From assembly GCA_035499215.1 (NCBI GenBank), contig DATJZH010000011.1:1-22287 (forward strand): a stretch of 22,287 bases of DNA, given 5' to 3'. Of the stretch, positions 14,021-21,148 are shown piece after piece. This DNA comes from DATJZH01 sp035499215. GTDB taxonomy: Bacteria; Actinomycetota; Actinomycetes; Streptosporangiales; Streptosporangiaceae. The notes below the pieces were generated by a model. The model saw nothing but the letters and a program-made list of their open reading frames with translations, had not been told where the DNA came from and made no database searches. The position numbers and the translations under genes are program-made. Position 1 is the first letter of the stretch; the number at the start of each line of letters is the position of its first letter.

Positions 14021-15045
14021 CTCTGGGCCGCGGTCTTTCTGCCGGGCGCAGTCGGGGTGGGCTGCGCGGTGGCGGTCGCCGACGGGGTCGGCGCCGGACT
14101 GGGAACCACGTTCGATGCCACTCCGTACTGTGCGGGCTTGTGCCCTGCCAGCAGCCCGGCGAGCGCCTGGGCCACCATGATCTGGCCGGTCTGGAGGTCC
14201 GCGCTGTCCACGGTCGTCAGCGACGCGCTGATGTTACCCGAGGCGATGGCGTCGATGACGCTGCCCGGCCCGGATCCGGCCAGCGAGCCGGCCAGCAGCG
14301 TGCCGTTGCTTGCGCCCTGCAGGGCCTGGGCGACGACGACCAGGCCCTGATTGAGCGGTCCGGTCTCGCTTCCCGGCGGCGCGGCCGGGATGATGACGAC
14401 CGCGAGCGTCGCGCGCTGCGCGCCCAGGGTCCCGTCGTTGCCGCTGACATGCAGGTATCCCTGCTGGGCGAAGCCGCTCAGGATGGCGCTGCTCTGGATC
14501 GCGGCTGCGCTCGCGCCGGGGCCATCCTTCGTGACGAGGGCAGCCGCGATCACGTTCGCGGCCGACTGCTGCCCGTACTCCGGATTCGCCGCATCACCGG
14601 CAGCGGCCACGCCCGGCGGCGCAGCCTGCCGGGCCTGTGCTTCCAGATTGCTCTCGGTCCCGCCGCCGGTATCGAAGAACTGCGGCTCAAGGCTGACCTG
14701 GCCGGTCAGCTTGGCGCCCGCCTGCTGCACAGCGGCGGTTACGCCGCTGATCGTCGTGTTGTCCGCGCCGGGCGCGGTGACCAGGACGACCCGCTGACCA
14801 GCCAGCAGATCAGCGAGCAGCCTGCCCGACGCGGCCTGGGCGAAGGACTGGTCTGCGGCGTTCTGCTTGCTCAGCGCGTTGTTGTCCTGCTCGAGCGTCT
14901 GGTTGGTCTTCCTCTCATGACTCGACAGGGCGAGCAGTGCTTTGGTCTCGGTGGGCTGCAGCGCGGCAGCCCCGACGACCAGGCCGATGGCCAGGGCCAG
15001 GAATACGGCGATGATGGAGACCAGGTGATAGCGGAAATCGATCAC
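14017..15045 (-). CDS. steB: SteB/MctB-like envelope protein (copper transporter family)
   Basis: The product has 342 residues and begins VIDFRYHLVSIIAVFLALAI, the signature N-terminus of the SteB/MctB family (Rv1698 in M. tuberculosis). A membrane anchor spans about residues 8-29. A predicted coiled coil lies at about 38-72 (ALSSHERKTNQTLEQDNNAL), then an exported mixed alpha/beta domain and a Pro/Thr-rich tail. MctB has been linked to copper efflux in mycobacteria. In corynebacteria and streptomycetes SteB pairs with SteA in division and envelope integrity. The GTG at 15045 shares its G with the TAG of steA (TAGTG), which with the conserved N-terminus fixes the start; the longer open frame is not supported. 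The next gene also overlaps this one, so the unit is tightly coupled. Confidence 0.88.
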   Translation of the reverse strand: MIDFRYHLVSIIAVFLALAIGLVVGAAALQPTETKALLALSSHERKTNQTLEQDNNALSKQNAADQSFAQAASGRLLADLLAGQRVVLVTAPGADNTTISGVTAAVQQAGAKLTGQVSLEPQFFDTGGGTESNLEAQARQAAPPGVAAAGDAANPEYGQQSAANVIAAALVTKDGPGASAAAIQSSAILSGFAQQGYLHVSGNDGTLGAQRATLAVVIIPAAPPGSETGPLNQGLVVVAQALQGASNGTLLAGSLAGSGPGSVIDAIASGNISASLTTVDSADLQTGQIMVAQALAGLLAGHKPAQYGVASNVVPSPAPTPSATATAQPTPTAPGRKTAAQR

Positions 15046-16238
15046 TAGAAGAGTCCAGTTAGCCAGTACCGCAGCTGGTCCAGCGCCACGCTGAGGAAAT
15101 TGCGGTAGATGCCCCCGACGGGCAGGACCATGACCGCGACCAGGACCGCAGCCGCCGCGGCAAGCGCGAGCAGAACCAGCGACCACGAGGAGATCCGGCT
15201 CTGGTAGAGCCGGCTTACCCCCTTGGCATCGACGATCTTGTCGCCAACCCTGATCCGGGTCAGGACCGCGCTGGCCATTCCTGACCGGCCCTTGTCGAGG
15301 AACTCTACCAGCGAGAACCGCATGCCCACAGCGACAATCAAGGTCGCGCCTGACTCGTCAGCGAGCAGCACGGCGACGTCCTCACTGGTCCCGGAGGCGG
15401 GGCAGAGGACCGAGTCCAGGCCGAGGTCGGCCACCCTGGCCAGGCCGGGCGCGTAGCCGTTCGGGTAGGCGTGCACGACTATCTCGGCGCCGCACTGCAG
15501 TGCCTTGTCCGACACCGAGTCCATGTCTCCGACGATCATCTTCGGCCGGTAGCCGGCATCCATCAGCGCGTTCGCGCCGCCGTCGACCGCGATGATCACG
15601 GGCTTGAACTCCCGGATATAGGAACGCAGCGCCTGCAGGTCCTCCCGATGCCGGTAGCCGCGCGCCACGACGAGGGCGTGCTTGCCGTCCAGCCTGGTCC
15701 TCAGCTCGGGCAGGCGGATGCCGTCGATCAGCAGCTCGGAATCGCGGTTAATGTAGTCCACCGTGTTGGCCATGAAGCCGCGGAGCTGGTCGGCCAGGCC
15801 TGCCTTGGCAGCGGCCATGTCCGCGGCCACCGACCCGGCGGTCTGCACCGTGCCCTTGGCCACGATCGTCTCGCCCAGGTACAGCGTGTCGCCGTCCAGC
15901 CGGACGGCCTGCCCCTCCTGCACATGGTCGAAGACATCCGCCCCGACGTCGTCGATCAGCGGTACCCCGGCTTCGACCAGCAGCTGCGGGCCCAGGTTCG
16001 GATAACGGCCGCTGATGCTCGGCGCGACGTTGATCACCGCTGACACCTGACACCTGATCAGCGACTCGGCGACCACCCGGTCCAGGTCAACGTGATCGAT
16101 GATGGCGATATCGCCGGGCGCAAGCCGCCTGGTGAGGTTCTTGGTCCGGCGGTCCAGCCGGGCGGTCGCCGAAGTGCCGGGCAGGTCAGTGCAGCTGCTG
16201 CCACGGCTACCAGTGAGCTTGGCGAACCGGACCTTCAT
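15045..16238 (-). CDS. steA: SteA, putative cytokinetic-ring/envelope protein
   Basis: This 397-residue protein matches the SteA family (Rv1697 orthologue), always next to steB. It has a soluble N-terminal region with LIRCQVSAVINVAPSISGRY and GVPLIDDVGADVFD, and a central domain resembling thiamine pyrophosphokinase. The central domain shows AVDGGANALMDAGYRPKMIV (219-236) and GDMDSVSD (237-244), with the acidic residues that bind metal in that enzyme. A C-terminal membrane helix follows at about 353-376, with a short outer tail. It is reported to work with SteB at the division site. The ATG at 16238 gives MKVRFAKLTG; no ribosome site is visible. A 52-base gap to recN contains a GGCGCC-N6-GGCGCC fold that may be an intercistronic hairpin. 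Confidence 0.9.
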   Translation of the reverse strand: MKVRFAKLTGSRGSSCTDLPGTSATARLDRRTKNLTRRLAPGDIAIIDHVDLDRVVAESLIRCQVSAVINVAPSISGRYPNLGPQLLVEAGVPLIDDVGADVFDHVQEGQAVRLDGDTLYLGETIVAKGTVQTAGSVAADMAAAKAGLADQLRGFMANTVDYINRDSELLIDGIRLPELRTRLDGKHALVVARGYRHREDLQALRSYIREFKPVIIAVDGGANALMDAGYRPKMIVGDMDSVSDKALQCGAEIVVHAYPNGYAPGLARVADLGLDSVLCPASGTSEDVAVLLADESGATLIVAVGMRFSLVEFLDKGRSGMASAVLTRIRVGDKIVDAKGVSRLYQSRISSWSLVLLALAAAAAVLVAVMVLPVGGIYRNFLSVALDQLRYWLTGLF

Positions 16239-16290
16239 CGAACAGCAAGTTTGCCAGATCCGCGCAGTGCCGGCGCCGGCCGCGGCGCCG

Positions 16291-18087
16291 TCACCACTCG
16301 CGGGCCCGGCCGGCCCGCTCCTTCGCGGCGGCCGCGAGCAGTTCCACGGCGTGCGCCTGCCCGTGCTCGGAGTCCTCCAGGCCGGCCAGCATCCGCGCCA
16401 GCTCCCTGACTCGCCCGGCGTCATCCAGCAGCGCCACGCCGCTGCGGGTCACCGATCCGTCATCGGCCTTCTCCACCACCAGATGGGTGTCGGCGAATGC
16501 CGCTACCTGGGGCAGGTGCGTGACCACGATCACCTGCGCGCGATGCGCGAGCCGGGCGAGCCGACGGCCAATCTCCACTGCCGCCTTTCCCCCCACCCCG
16601 GCGTCGACTTCGTCGAACACGAAAGTGGGCACGGGGTCGGCGCCGGCGAACACGACCTCGATGGCCAGCATCAGCCGGGACAGCTCGCCGCCCGACGCGC
16701 CCTTGTGCAGCGGCAGCTGCGGTGCGCCGGGGTGCGCGGCCAGCCTGATCTCCACTTCGTCGGCGCCATCCGGACCGGCCTCGCGCAGCGGTGAGACCGC
16801 AACAGTCAGGCGCGCGTGCGGCATCGCGAGCGCCGACAGCTCCGCGGTGACGTCCGCGGCGAATCGCTCGGCGACCCGCTGACGCGCCGCGGTGAGCTGG
16901 CCGGCCAGCTCACGGACATCCGCGGCAGCCGCGGCTTCCCCGGCAGCCATCCCGGTGATCTTGTCATCATCGCCATCGAGCTCGCTGAGTCGCGCCCGGG
17001 CGATCTTGGCCCAGCGCAGCACTGCCGACAGCTCCGCGGCCGGCTGGCCTGCCCTGCCGCTGGCGGCGGACCCGGCGGGCCCAGCGGACCCGGCGGGTGC
17101 GGCGGACCCGTAGGCGCGGATCAGCCGGGCCAGCTCGGCCCTGCGTTCCTGGACGGCCGCCAGCCGGATCGGATCAGCCTCGATGGACTGCGCGTAGGAG
17201 GCGAGTTCTGCGGCCACGTCGGATACCAGGTAGGCCGCCTCCGAAACCCGGCCGGCCAGGCTGGCCAGGGCCTGGTCGTGCCGCGCGGCTGACTCCAGCG
17301 CCCGGCGGGCCGCGCCCAGCAGCGTCACAGCATCAACGGCTTCGTAGGAACCGCTCGACGGGTCCCCGAGCAGAGCCTCGTGCGCCGCGGTCGCCGCCGA
17401 CTGCAGCGCGTCAGCGTTTGCCAGCCGCTCGTTCTCCTCCGCGAGCTCGATGTCCTCGCCCTCGACGGGCTCAGTCCGGTCAATCTCAGCCAGGCCGCGC
17501 CGCAGGCCGACTGCCTCCTGCCCGCGCTGGGCCGCCTGGGCAGTCAGCTCCGCCAGCTCCCTTTTGATCTCCCGGTGGCGCTGGTAGGCGCGCTGATACT
17601 CAGCTAGCAGGGCCCCCAGTTCCGGGCCGCCCAGCCGGTCTAGTGCCGCCCGCTGCCGCCCCGCCCGCAGCAGCTGCCGCTGATCAGCCTGGCCGTGTAC
17701 CGTGACGAGGTCATCCGCCAGGTACGTCAGCAGGGAGACCGGTACCGACCTGCCGCCCGCATTGGCACGCGAGCGCCCCTCGGCCGACACCGACCGGCTG
17801 ATGATCAGCGTGCCGCCATCGTCATCCAGGTCCCCGCCGGCCTCGTCCACCTGGCGCGCGACGTCGCCGCCCGGGTCAATGCGCAGCCTTCCCTCAACGG
17901 CGGCCCGGGCGGCACCGGGCCGCACCCGCGCGGGATCGCCCCGCCCGCCGAACAGCAGCCCGAGACCTGAGACAACCATCGTCTTTCCTGCCCCGGTCTC
18001 GCCGGTCACCACATTGAAGCCCGGCGAGAACTGCAGGACGGCCTCGTCGATCACGCCGAGGCCGCTGATCCGCACTTCCTCAAGCAT
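16291..18087 (-). CDS. recN: DNA repair protein RecN
   Basis: RecN is an SMC-like ATPase that helps in double-strand break repair, acting early with RecA in the cytoplasm. The product has 598 residues, close to the usual 550-590. The start MLEEVRISGLGVIDEAVLQF leads to Walker A GETGAGKT (29-36). Long coiled-coil arms span about 150-400, broken by an Ala/Gly/Pro segment (SAAPAGSAGPAGSA). The C-terminal ATPase part has the ABC signature SGGELSRLMLAIEVV (about 470), Walker B TFVFDEVDAGVGG and VVTHLPQVAAFAD. AGGAG lies 11 bases before the ATG at 18087, and 22 bases separate it from the nadK stop. The longer open frame would overlap nadK and is not supported. No SOS box is visible, as expected for an internal operon gene. 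Confidence 0.95.
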   Translation of the reverse strand: MLEEVRISGLGVIDEAVLQFSPGFNVVTGETGAGKTMVVSGLGLLFGGRGDPARVRPGAARAAVEGRLRIDPGGDVARQVDEAGGDLDDDGGTLIISRSVSAEGRSRANAGGRSVPVSLLTYLADDLVTVHGQADQRQLLRAGRQRAALDRLGGPELGALLAEYQRAYQRHREIKRELAELTAQAAQRGQEAVGLRRGLAEIDRTEPVEGEDIELAEENERLANADALQSAATAAHEALLGDPSSGSYEAVDAVTLLGAARRALESAARHDQALASLAGRVSEAAYLVSDVAAELASYAQSIEADPIRLAAVQERRAELARLIRAYGSAAPAGSAGPAGSAASGRAGQPAAELSAVLRWAKIARARLSELDGDDDKITGMAAGEAAAAADVRELAGQLTAARQRVAERFAADVTAELSALAMPHARLTVAVSPLREAGPDGADEVEIRLAAHPGAPQLPLHKGASGGELSRLMLAIEVVFAGADPVPTFVFDEVDAGVGGKAAVEIGRRLARLAHRAQVIVVTHLPQVAAFADTHLVVEKADDGSVTRSGVALLDDAGRVRELARMLAGLEDSEHGQAHAVELLAAAAKERAGRAREW

Positions 18088-18109
18088 CGCCGCACTGGCT
18101 CCTGTCTCG

Positions 18110-19078
18110 CTAGCGCGCCCCGACCCGGCGCGCGGCATGGCCTAGACCACGCCAGCCTGCCACCGGCAGGCCGAACTTGACCACGAGCCGATCGGTGAAC
18201 GTCGCGCCGCTGCCGGCGCCGCGCGCAGCCGCGTCCGTGCCGCGCAACCGGGCCAGGCGCACGGGCCGGGCACCGCGCCGGACCTCGACCCGCGCGCCTC
18301 GCGCGAGATCGACCTTACGACGCCCATCGCACCACAGAACAGCCCCGGCCGTCTCACTCTGGCCGCCGGCGACGCCGATGACCTCGGCGGCCAGCACGGA
18401 CCGGGGCGACACGACCATCGGGCCGGCGAACAGCGCATGCGCGCTGATCGGCACCAGCAGCAGCGCCTCGACCTCGGGCCACACCACGGGGCCCCCGGCC
18501 GAGAATGCGTACGCGGTGGAGCCGGTGGGCGTGGCGAAGACAACCCCGTCACAACTCCACCTGGACAACGGCCTGCCGTCCACCTCGGTAACAAGGTCCA
18601 GCATCCGCTCCCGTGCCGCCTTCTCCACCGTCGCCTCGTTCAGCGCCCAGGTCGTCACCGCCACGTGGCTGTTCACCCGCACGGCGACGTCGAGCGTCAT
18701 CCGCTCCTCTATCGTGTAGCTCCCCCCCACCACGCGATCGACTGCGTCCGAGAGATCCTCGGGCTCCGCCTCGGCCAGGAAGCCGACATGGCCGAGATTA
18801 ATTCCGAGCAGCGGCGCGCCCGCGGGCCTGGCCAGCTCCGCGGCGCGCAGCAGGGTGCCGTCCCCGCCGATGACCAGGACCATCTCGGCCCCGTCAGCAG
18901 CTTGCGCCGAGACCGGAACCTCCGTCACGCCGGAGCAGCCAAGCTCGGCCGCCTCAGGCGCCAGGATGCGGACCTCGATCCCGGCGGCAGTCAGCTGCTC
19001 GATGACCGCGTGCGCGCTGTGCACGCCCGCTGGGCGTCCGGTATGCCCGACGACGAGCATGGTCCGCTTCGCGTTCAC
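18110..19078 (-). CDS. nadK: NAD kinase
   Basis: This enzyme phosphorylates NAD (with ATP or polyphosphate) to make NADP in the cytoplasm. The 322-residue product has the GGDGT motif (71-75) for catalysis and nucleotide binding. It also has LLGINLGHVGFLAEAEPEDL, the NE pair (147-148) in WALNEATVEK, and TPTGSTAYAFSAGGPVV (183-199), which binds NAD. The GTG at 19078 overlaps the tlyA stop as GTGA, the usual arrangement in actinobacteria where tlyA, nadK and recN are co-transcribed. The C-terminal 35 residues after FTDRLVVKFGLPV extend slightly beyond the domain and are basic. This gene is often named ppnK. Confidence 0.95.
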   Translation of the reverse strand: MNAKRTMLVVGHTGRPAGVHSAHAVIEQLTAAGIEVRILAPEAAELGCSGVTEVPVSAQAADGAEMVLVIGGDGTLLRAAELARPAGAPLLGINLGHVGFLAEAEPEDLSDAVDRVVGGSYTIEERMTLDVAVRVNSHVAVTTWALNEATVEKAARERMLDLVTEVDGRPLSRWSCDGVVFATPTGSTAYAFSAGGPVVWPEVEALLLVPISAHALFAGPMVVSPRSVLAAEVIGVAGGQSETAGAVLWCDGRRKVDLARGARVEVRRGARPVRLARLRGTDAAARGAGSGATFTDRLVVKFGLPVAGWRGLGHAARRVGAR

Positions 19079-19875
19079 TGCGGTCCTTCCGTGATGGCGC
19101 GCTTGAGGGCAGCGCGGTCGAGCGGCGGCGCGCCGCGGCGCAGCCACAGGAAAAACTCAACATTCCCCGACGGTCCTGGCAGCTGGCTGGCGACCACGCC
19201 CCGCGCGCCCAGGCCGAGTTCCAGCGCTGCCGCTGCGACGCCGGCGACTGCCGACTCCCGCAGTTCCGGCTTCCTGACCACACCGCGGGCGCCGACCCTG
19301 CCCCGGCCCACCTCGAACTGCGGCTTGATCAACAGCACGAAATCGGCGTCCGGCGCGGCGCACGCCACCAGCGCCGGCAGTACCGGCACCAGGGAGATGA
19401 ACGACAGGTCTGCCGTCACCAGATCGGGTGCCGGAGCGACCTGCTCGGGCAGCAGCTTGCGGACATTGACGCGGTCTAGCACGCGGACCCTCGGATCGGT
19501 GCGCAGCTGCCAGGCGAGCTGGCCGTACCCGACATCGGCGGCGACCACCTGCGCCGCCCCGTGGCGCAGCAGCACGTCGGTGAAGCCGCCGGCGGAGGCT
19601 CCCGCGTCCAGGCACCGCCGTCCCCCGACTTCCAGCCCGGCGAAAGCAGCGAGGGCGCCCTCGAGCTTGCGGCCGCCGCGGGAAGCGTACTCCGACGCTG
19701 ACCCGCCGCCGCGGATCACGATCGCGGCCTCGTGCCCGACCTGCGTGGCGGCCTTTCCCGCCACCTGGCCGGCCACGGCCACCTGGCCGGCCGCAATCAG
19801 CTCGGCTGCCTGTTCCCGCGACCGTGCCAGCCCCCGTCGCACCAGTTCGGTGTCGAGTCGCATCCGCCTGCTCAT
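19075..19875 (-). CDS. tlyA: TlyA family rRNA (cytidine-2'-O)-methyltransferase
   Basis: TlyA methylates the 2'-O of cytidines in 16S and 23S rRNA, and its loss gives capreomycin resistance in mycobacteria. The 266-residue product has an N-terminal S4 RNA-binding domain (RMRLDTELVRRGLARSREQA) and the linker YASRGGRKLEGAL with Lys70. The FtsJ-like methyltransferase domain has the SAM loop LDAGASAGGFTDVLL (89-103), DVGYGQLAWQLR, Asp156 in DLSFISL, and Lys184/Glu188 in LLIKPQFEVGR. The K-D-K-E set is therefore present. GGAG lies 7 bases before the ATG at 19875. It follows a small hypothetical gene by 19 bases and overlaps nadK by four bases. Confidence 0.93.
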   Translation of the reverse strand: MSRRMRLDTELVRRGLARSREQAAELIAAGQVAVAGQVAGKAATQVGHEAAIVIRGGGSASEYASRGGRKLEGALAAFAGLEVGGRRCLDAGASAGGFTDVLLRHGAAQVVAADVGYGQLAWQLRTDPRVRVLDRVNVRKLLPEQVAPAPDLVTADLSFISLVPVLPALVACAAPDADFVLLIKPQFEVGRGRVGARGVVRKPELRESAVAGVAAAALELGLGARGVVASQLPGPSGNVEFFLWLRRGAPPLDRAALKRAITEGPQ

Positions 19876-19894
19876 GAACTGGCTCCGGCCATGC

Positions 19895-20269
19895 TCAGCT
19901 GCCGCCGGGCCCCTGCGCAGCCGTCCGCGGGCCGGCATCCAGGTCGCCCAGAACCTCGCGCAGCTCCCGGTGCACCCGCTCAAAGCGCGCGGGATGCTCC
20001 GCCACCGGCAGGCTGGCGAGCTCACCCAGGCTCGAGAGTGCCCTGTCCACCCTGGGCTCACCCGTCGCTGGCATGCGCGCGGCCTGCTCGTCGCCCGGCC
20101 GGTCTCCGCCTGGCGCTGCTGGCGCCGCACCGGCGGGCGCCGCATCAGCTGGCGCTGCTGGCGCCGCACCAGCACCGCCGCGCTCGGATGCCACTGCCGG
20201 ATTCGCCTCAGGCAGGTCCGGCGCAGGGCCGCCGGCCGCCTCCGACTGCTCGGGTGAGCCAGTATCCAT
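19895..20269 (-). CDS. Conserved hypothetical protein upstream of tlyA
   Basis: This 124-residue product has two parts. Residues 1-70 are low-complexity (Ala, Pro, Gly), including a 13-residue repeat encoded by a duplicated DNA block. The C-terminal 50 residues, with RVDRALSSLGELASLPVAEH and FERVHRELREVLGDLD, form a short helical hairpin. That C-terminal pattern is seen in small actinobacterial proteins encoded just before tlyA. It is the first gene of the minus-strand operon, 19 bases ahead of tlyA. A TAGCGT box lies 7 bases before the ATG, an arrangement compatible with a leaderless transcript, but no -35 is clear. No function is known to me. Confidence 0.68.
   Translation of the reverse strand: MDTGSPEQSEAAGGPAPDLPEANPAVASERGGAGAAPAAPADAAPAGAAPAAPGGDRPGDEQAARMPATGEPRVDRALSSLGELASLPVAEHPARFERVHRELREVLGDLDAGPRTAAQGPGGS
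20118..20170. repeat. 21-base direct repeat with 39-base period
   Basis: Two identical 21-base blocks (starting about 20111 and 20150) lie inside the Ala/Pro-rich part of the hypothetical gene before tlyA. They encode the repeated GAAPAAP units of its N-terminal half, a 13-residue period that keeps the frame. Confidence 0.6.
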
Positions 20270-20382
20270 GCCAGGAACGCTACCGCCCGATGCCGTGATG
20301 CCGGCGCATCCGGCCTTATCCGGCCCCCGAGCGCGTGCTCACGGCGATACGACGGAGAATTACGGTGAAAGCGAGGTTGGCG

Positions 20383-20727
20383 ATGGCGACAGCCGAAGAA
20401 TGCCGGGCGGCTCTGGAGAGCCTCACGGCACGCATCTCCGAGATGGAAACGAAGGACCGCGAGGCAAATCTGCTGGACAGGACTCTCAGCTGCCGGGTCC
20501 CCGATCTGGACATTACCTTCATGACCCGGCTCGGGCCCCATGGCGCCGACGAGTTGCAGGAAACCACGAATCACGCCCCGCCCGCGCAGGTGCGCTTTAC
20601 CGCCAACAGCGACGTCGTGGTGTCCATCGCGGGCGACCCGGGCAGCTTGCTCCGCGCATGGCTGGGCGGCCGTCTCAAGGTTGAGGGCAGTTTCTTCGAT
20701 CTGCTGCACCTGCGGAAGCTGCTGTAA
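20383..20727 (+). CDS. SCP2-like sterol-carrier domain protein
   Basis: The 114-residue product from the ATG at 20383 resembles the small SCP2-type proteins found beside tlyA in many actinobacteria. It has MATAEECRAALESLTARI, then LDRTLSCRVPDLDITFMTRL, an RFTANSDVVVSIAGDPGSLL strand-helix unit, and a final AWLGGRLKVEGSFFDLLHLR. This family has a hydrophobic lipid-binding cavity in its better-known members, but the bacterial role is not established. GAGG (20373-20376) lies 6 bases before this ATG. A GTG at 20365 with GGAG 7 bases upstream would add six residues and is a real alternative. It is divergent from the operon led by the gene at 20269; the 113-base gap must carry both promoters. Confidence 0.78.
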   Translation: MATAEECRAALESLTARISEMETKDREANLLDRTLSCRVPDLDITFMTRLGPHGADELQETTNHAPPAQVRFTANSDVVVSIAGDPGSLLRAWLGGRLKVEGSFFDLLHLRKLL

Positions 20728-20736
20728 GGCCCGGGA

Positions 20737-20785
20737 GCCGCACTGGCCCGCCCGGCGCTACCCAGGCCGCACTGGCCCGCCCGGC
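20737..20785. repeat. 20-base direct repeat, 29-base period
   Basis: GCCGCACTGGCCCGCCCGGC occurs at 20737-20756 and exactly again at 20766-20785. A weaker third relative (starting at an ACTGTGGCCCGGCC stretch) follows near 20799. The block starts 9 bases after the SCP2-like stop. No function is evident. Confidence 0.75.
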
Positions 20786-20929
20786 CTGGCGTGCGACCAC
20801 TGTGGCCCGGCCGGCGCTCGCAGAGCCGCACCGGCCTGGACGCCGGGACTCACTGCGCGCGCGGGCCGTTATGCCTAGCCCCCCGCGACGGCACCCGGCC
20901 GAACGAGCTGACTTGATCTCGGCGGCGAC

Positions 20930-21033
20930 CTACCGCGGCTCGGCTTTGAGCCGTCCGGGCGGAAAATGCAGGACGATGAACCCGTGCGCGCTCACCCGTG
21001 GGTCACGGCCAGCGTCTGCTCCCAGTCTCGAGG
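20930..21033 (-). pseudogene. Frameshifted C-terminal relic resembling DUF559-type proteins
   Basis: Reading the minus strand, PRDWEQTLAVTH (from 21033) is followed after a frame change by RVSAHGFIVLHFPPGRLKAEPR, ending at a TAG (20930-20932). Joined, this resembles the C-terminal pattern of actinobacterial DUF559/VSR-like endonuclease-fold proteins (DWERTLxRHxRxxAHGxxVLHFTPxxxRxEP). The first frame hits a TGA right after TLAVTHG, so a single intact protein is impossible. Nothing upstream toward 21149 looks like the rest of the domain; alkB occupies that side. I infer a decayed remnant. The resemblance is from memory of the motif and could be chance. Confidence 0.35.
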
Positions 21034-21135
21034 TCCGGGCGGACCACCGCCGGATGAGGTGCAGCAGCCGGCCCGGCGGCTCAGTCCGAATTGACTGACC
21101 GCCCGGCGGAGGCCCTGGACCCATGGCGGCTGCCG

Positions 21136-21141
21136 GATACC
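21136..21141 (+). promoter_or_regulatory. Candidate -10 box for a leaderless alkB transcript
   Basis: GATACC at 21136-21141 ends 7 bases before the A of the alkB ATG. This is the spacing at which transcription would begin on the start codon itself. No Shine-Dalgarno site precedes alkB, which fits. No strong -35 is visible; CTGGAC at 21115-21120 is the nearest candidate, with a short 15-base spacer. Confidence 0.35.
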
Positions 21142-21148
21142 TTGAGCT

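Larger units (their letters stand above)
20728..21148. other. 421-base intergenic region with repeats and a gene relic
   Basis: Between the SCP2-like gene and alkB I see the direct repeats at 20737-20785 and a frameshifted protein relic at 20930-21033 on the minus strand. There is also a possible leaderless promoter for alkB at its right end. Several open frames cross the region, but none has a good start, ribosome site or recognisable product. Confidence 0.5.

Noticed and set aside
18437..20257. 606-codon plus-strand frame
   Set aside because: Antisense to nadK, tlyA and the gene before them; composition is not protein-like.
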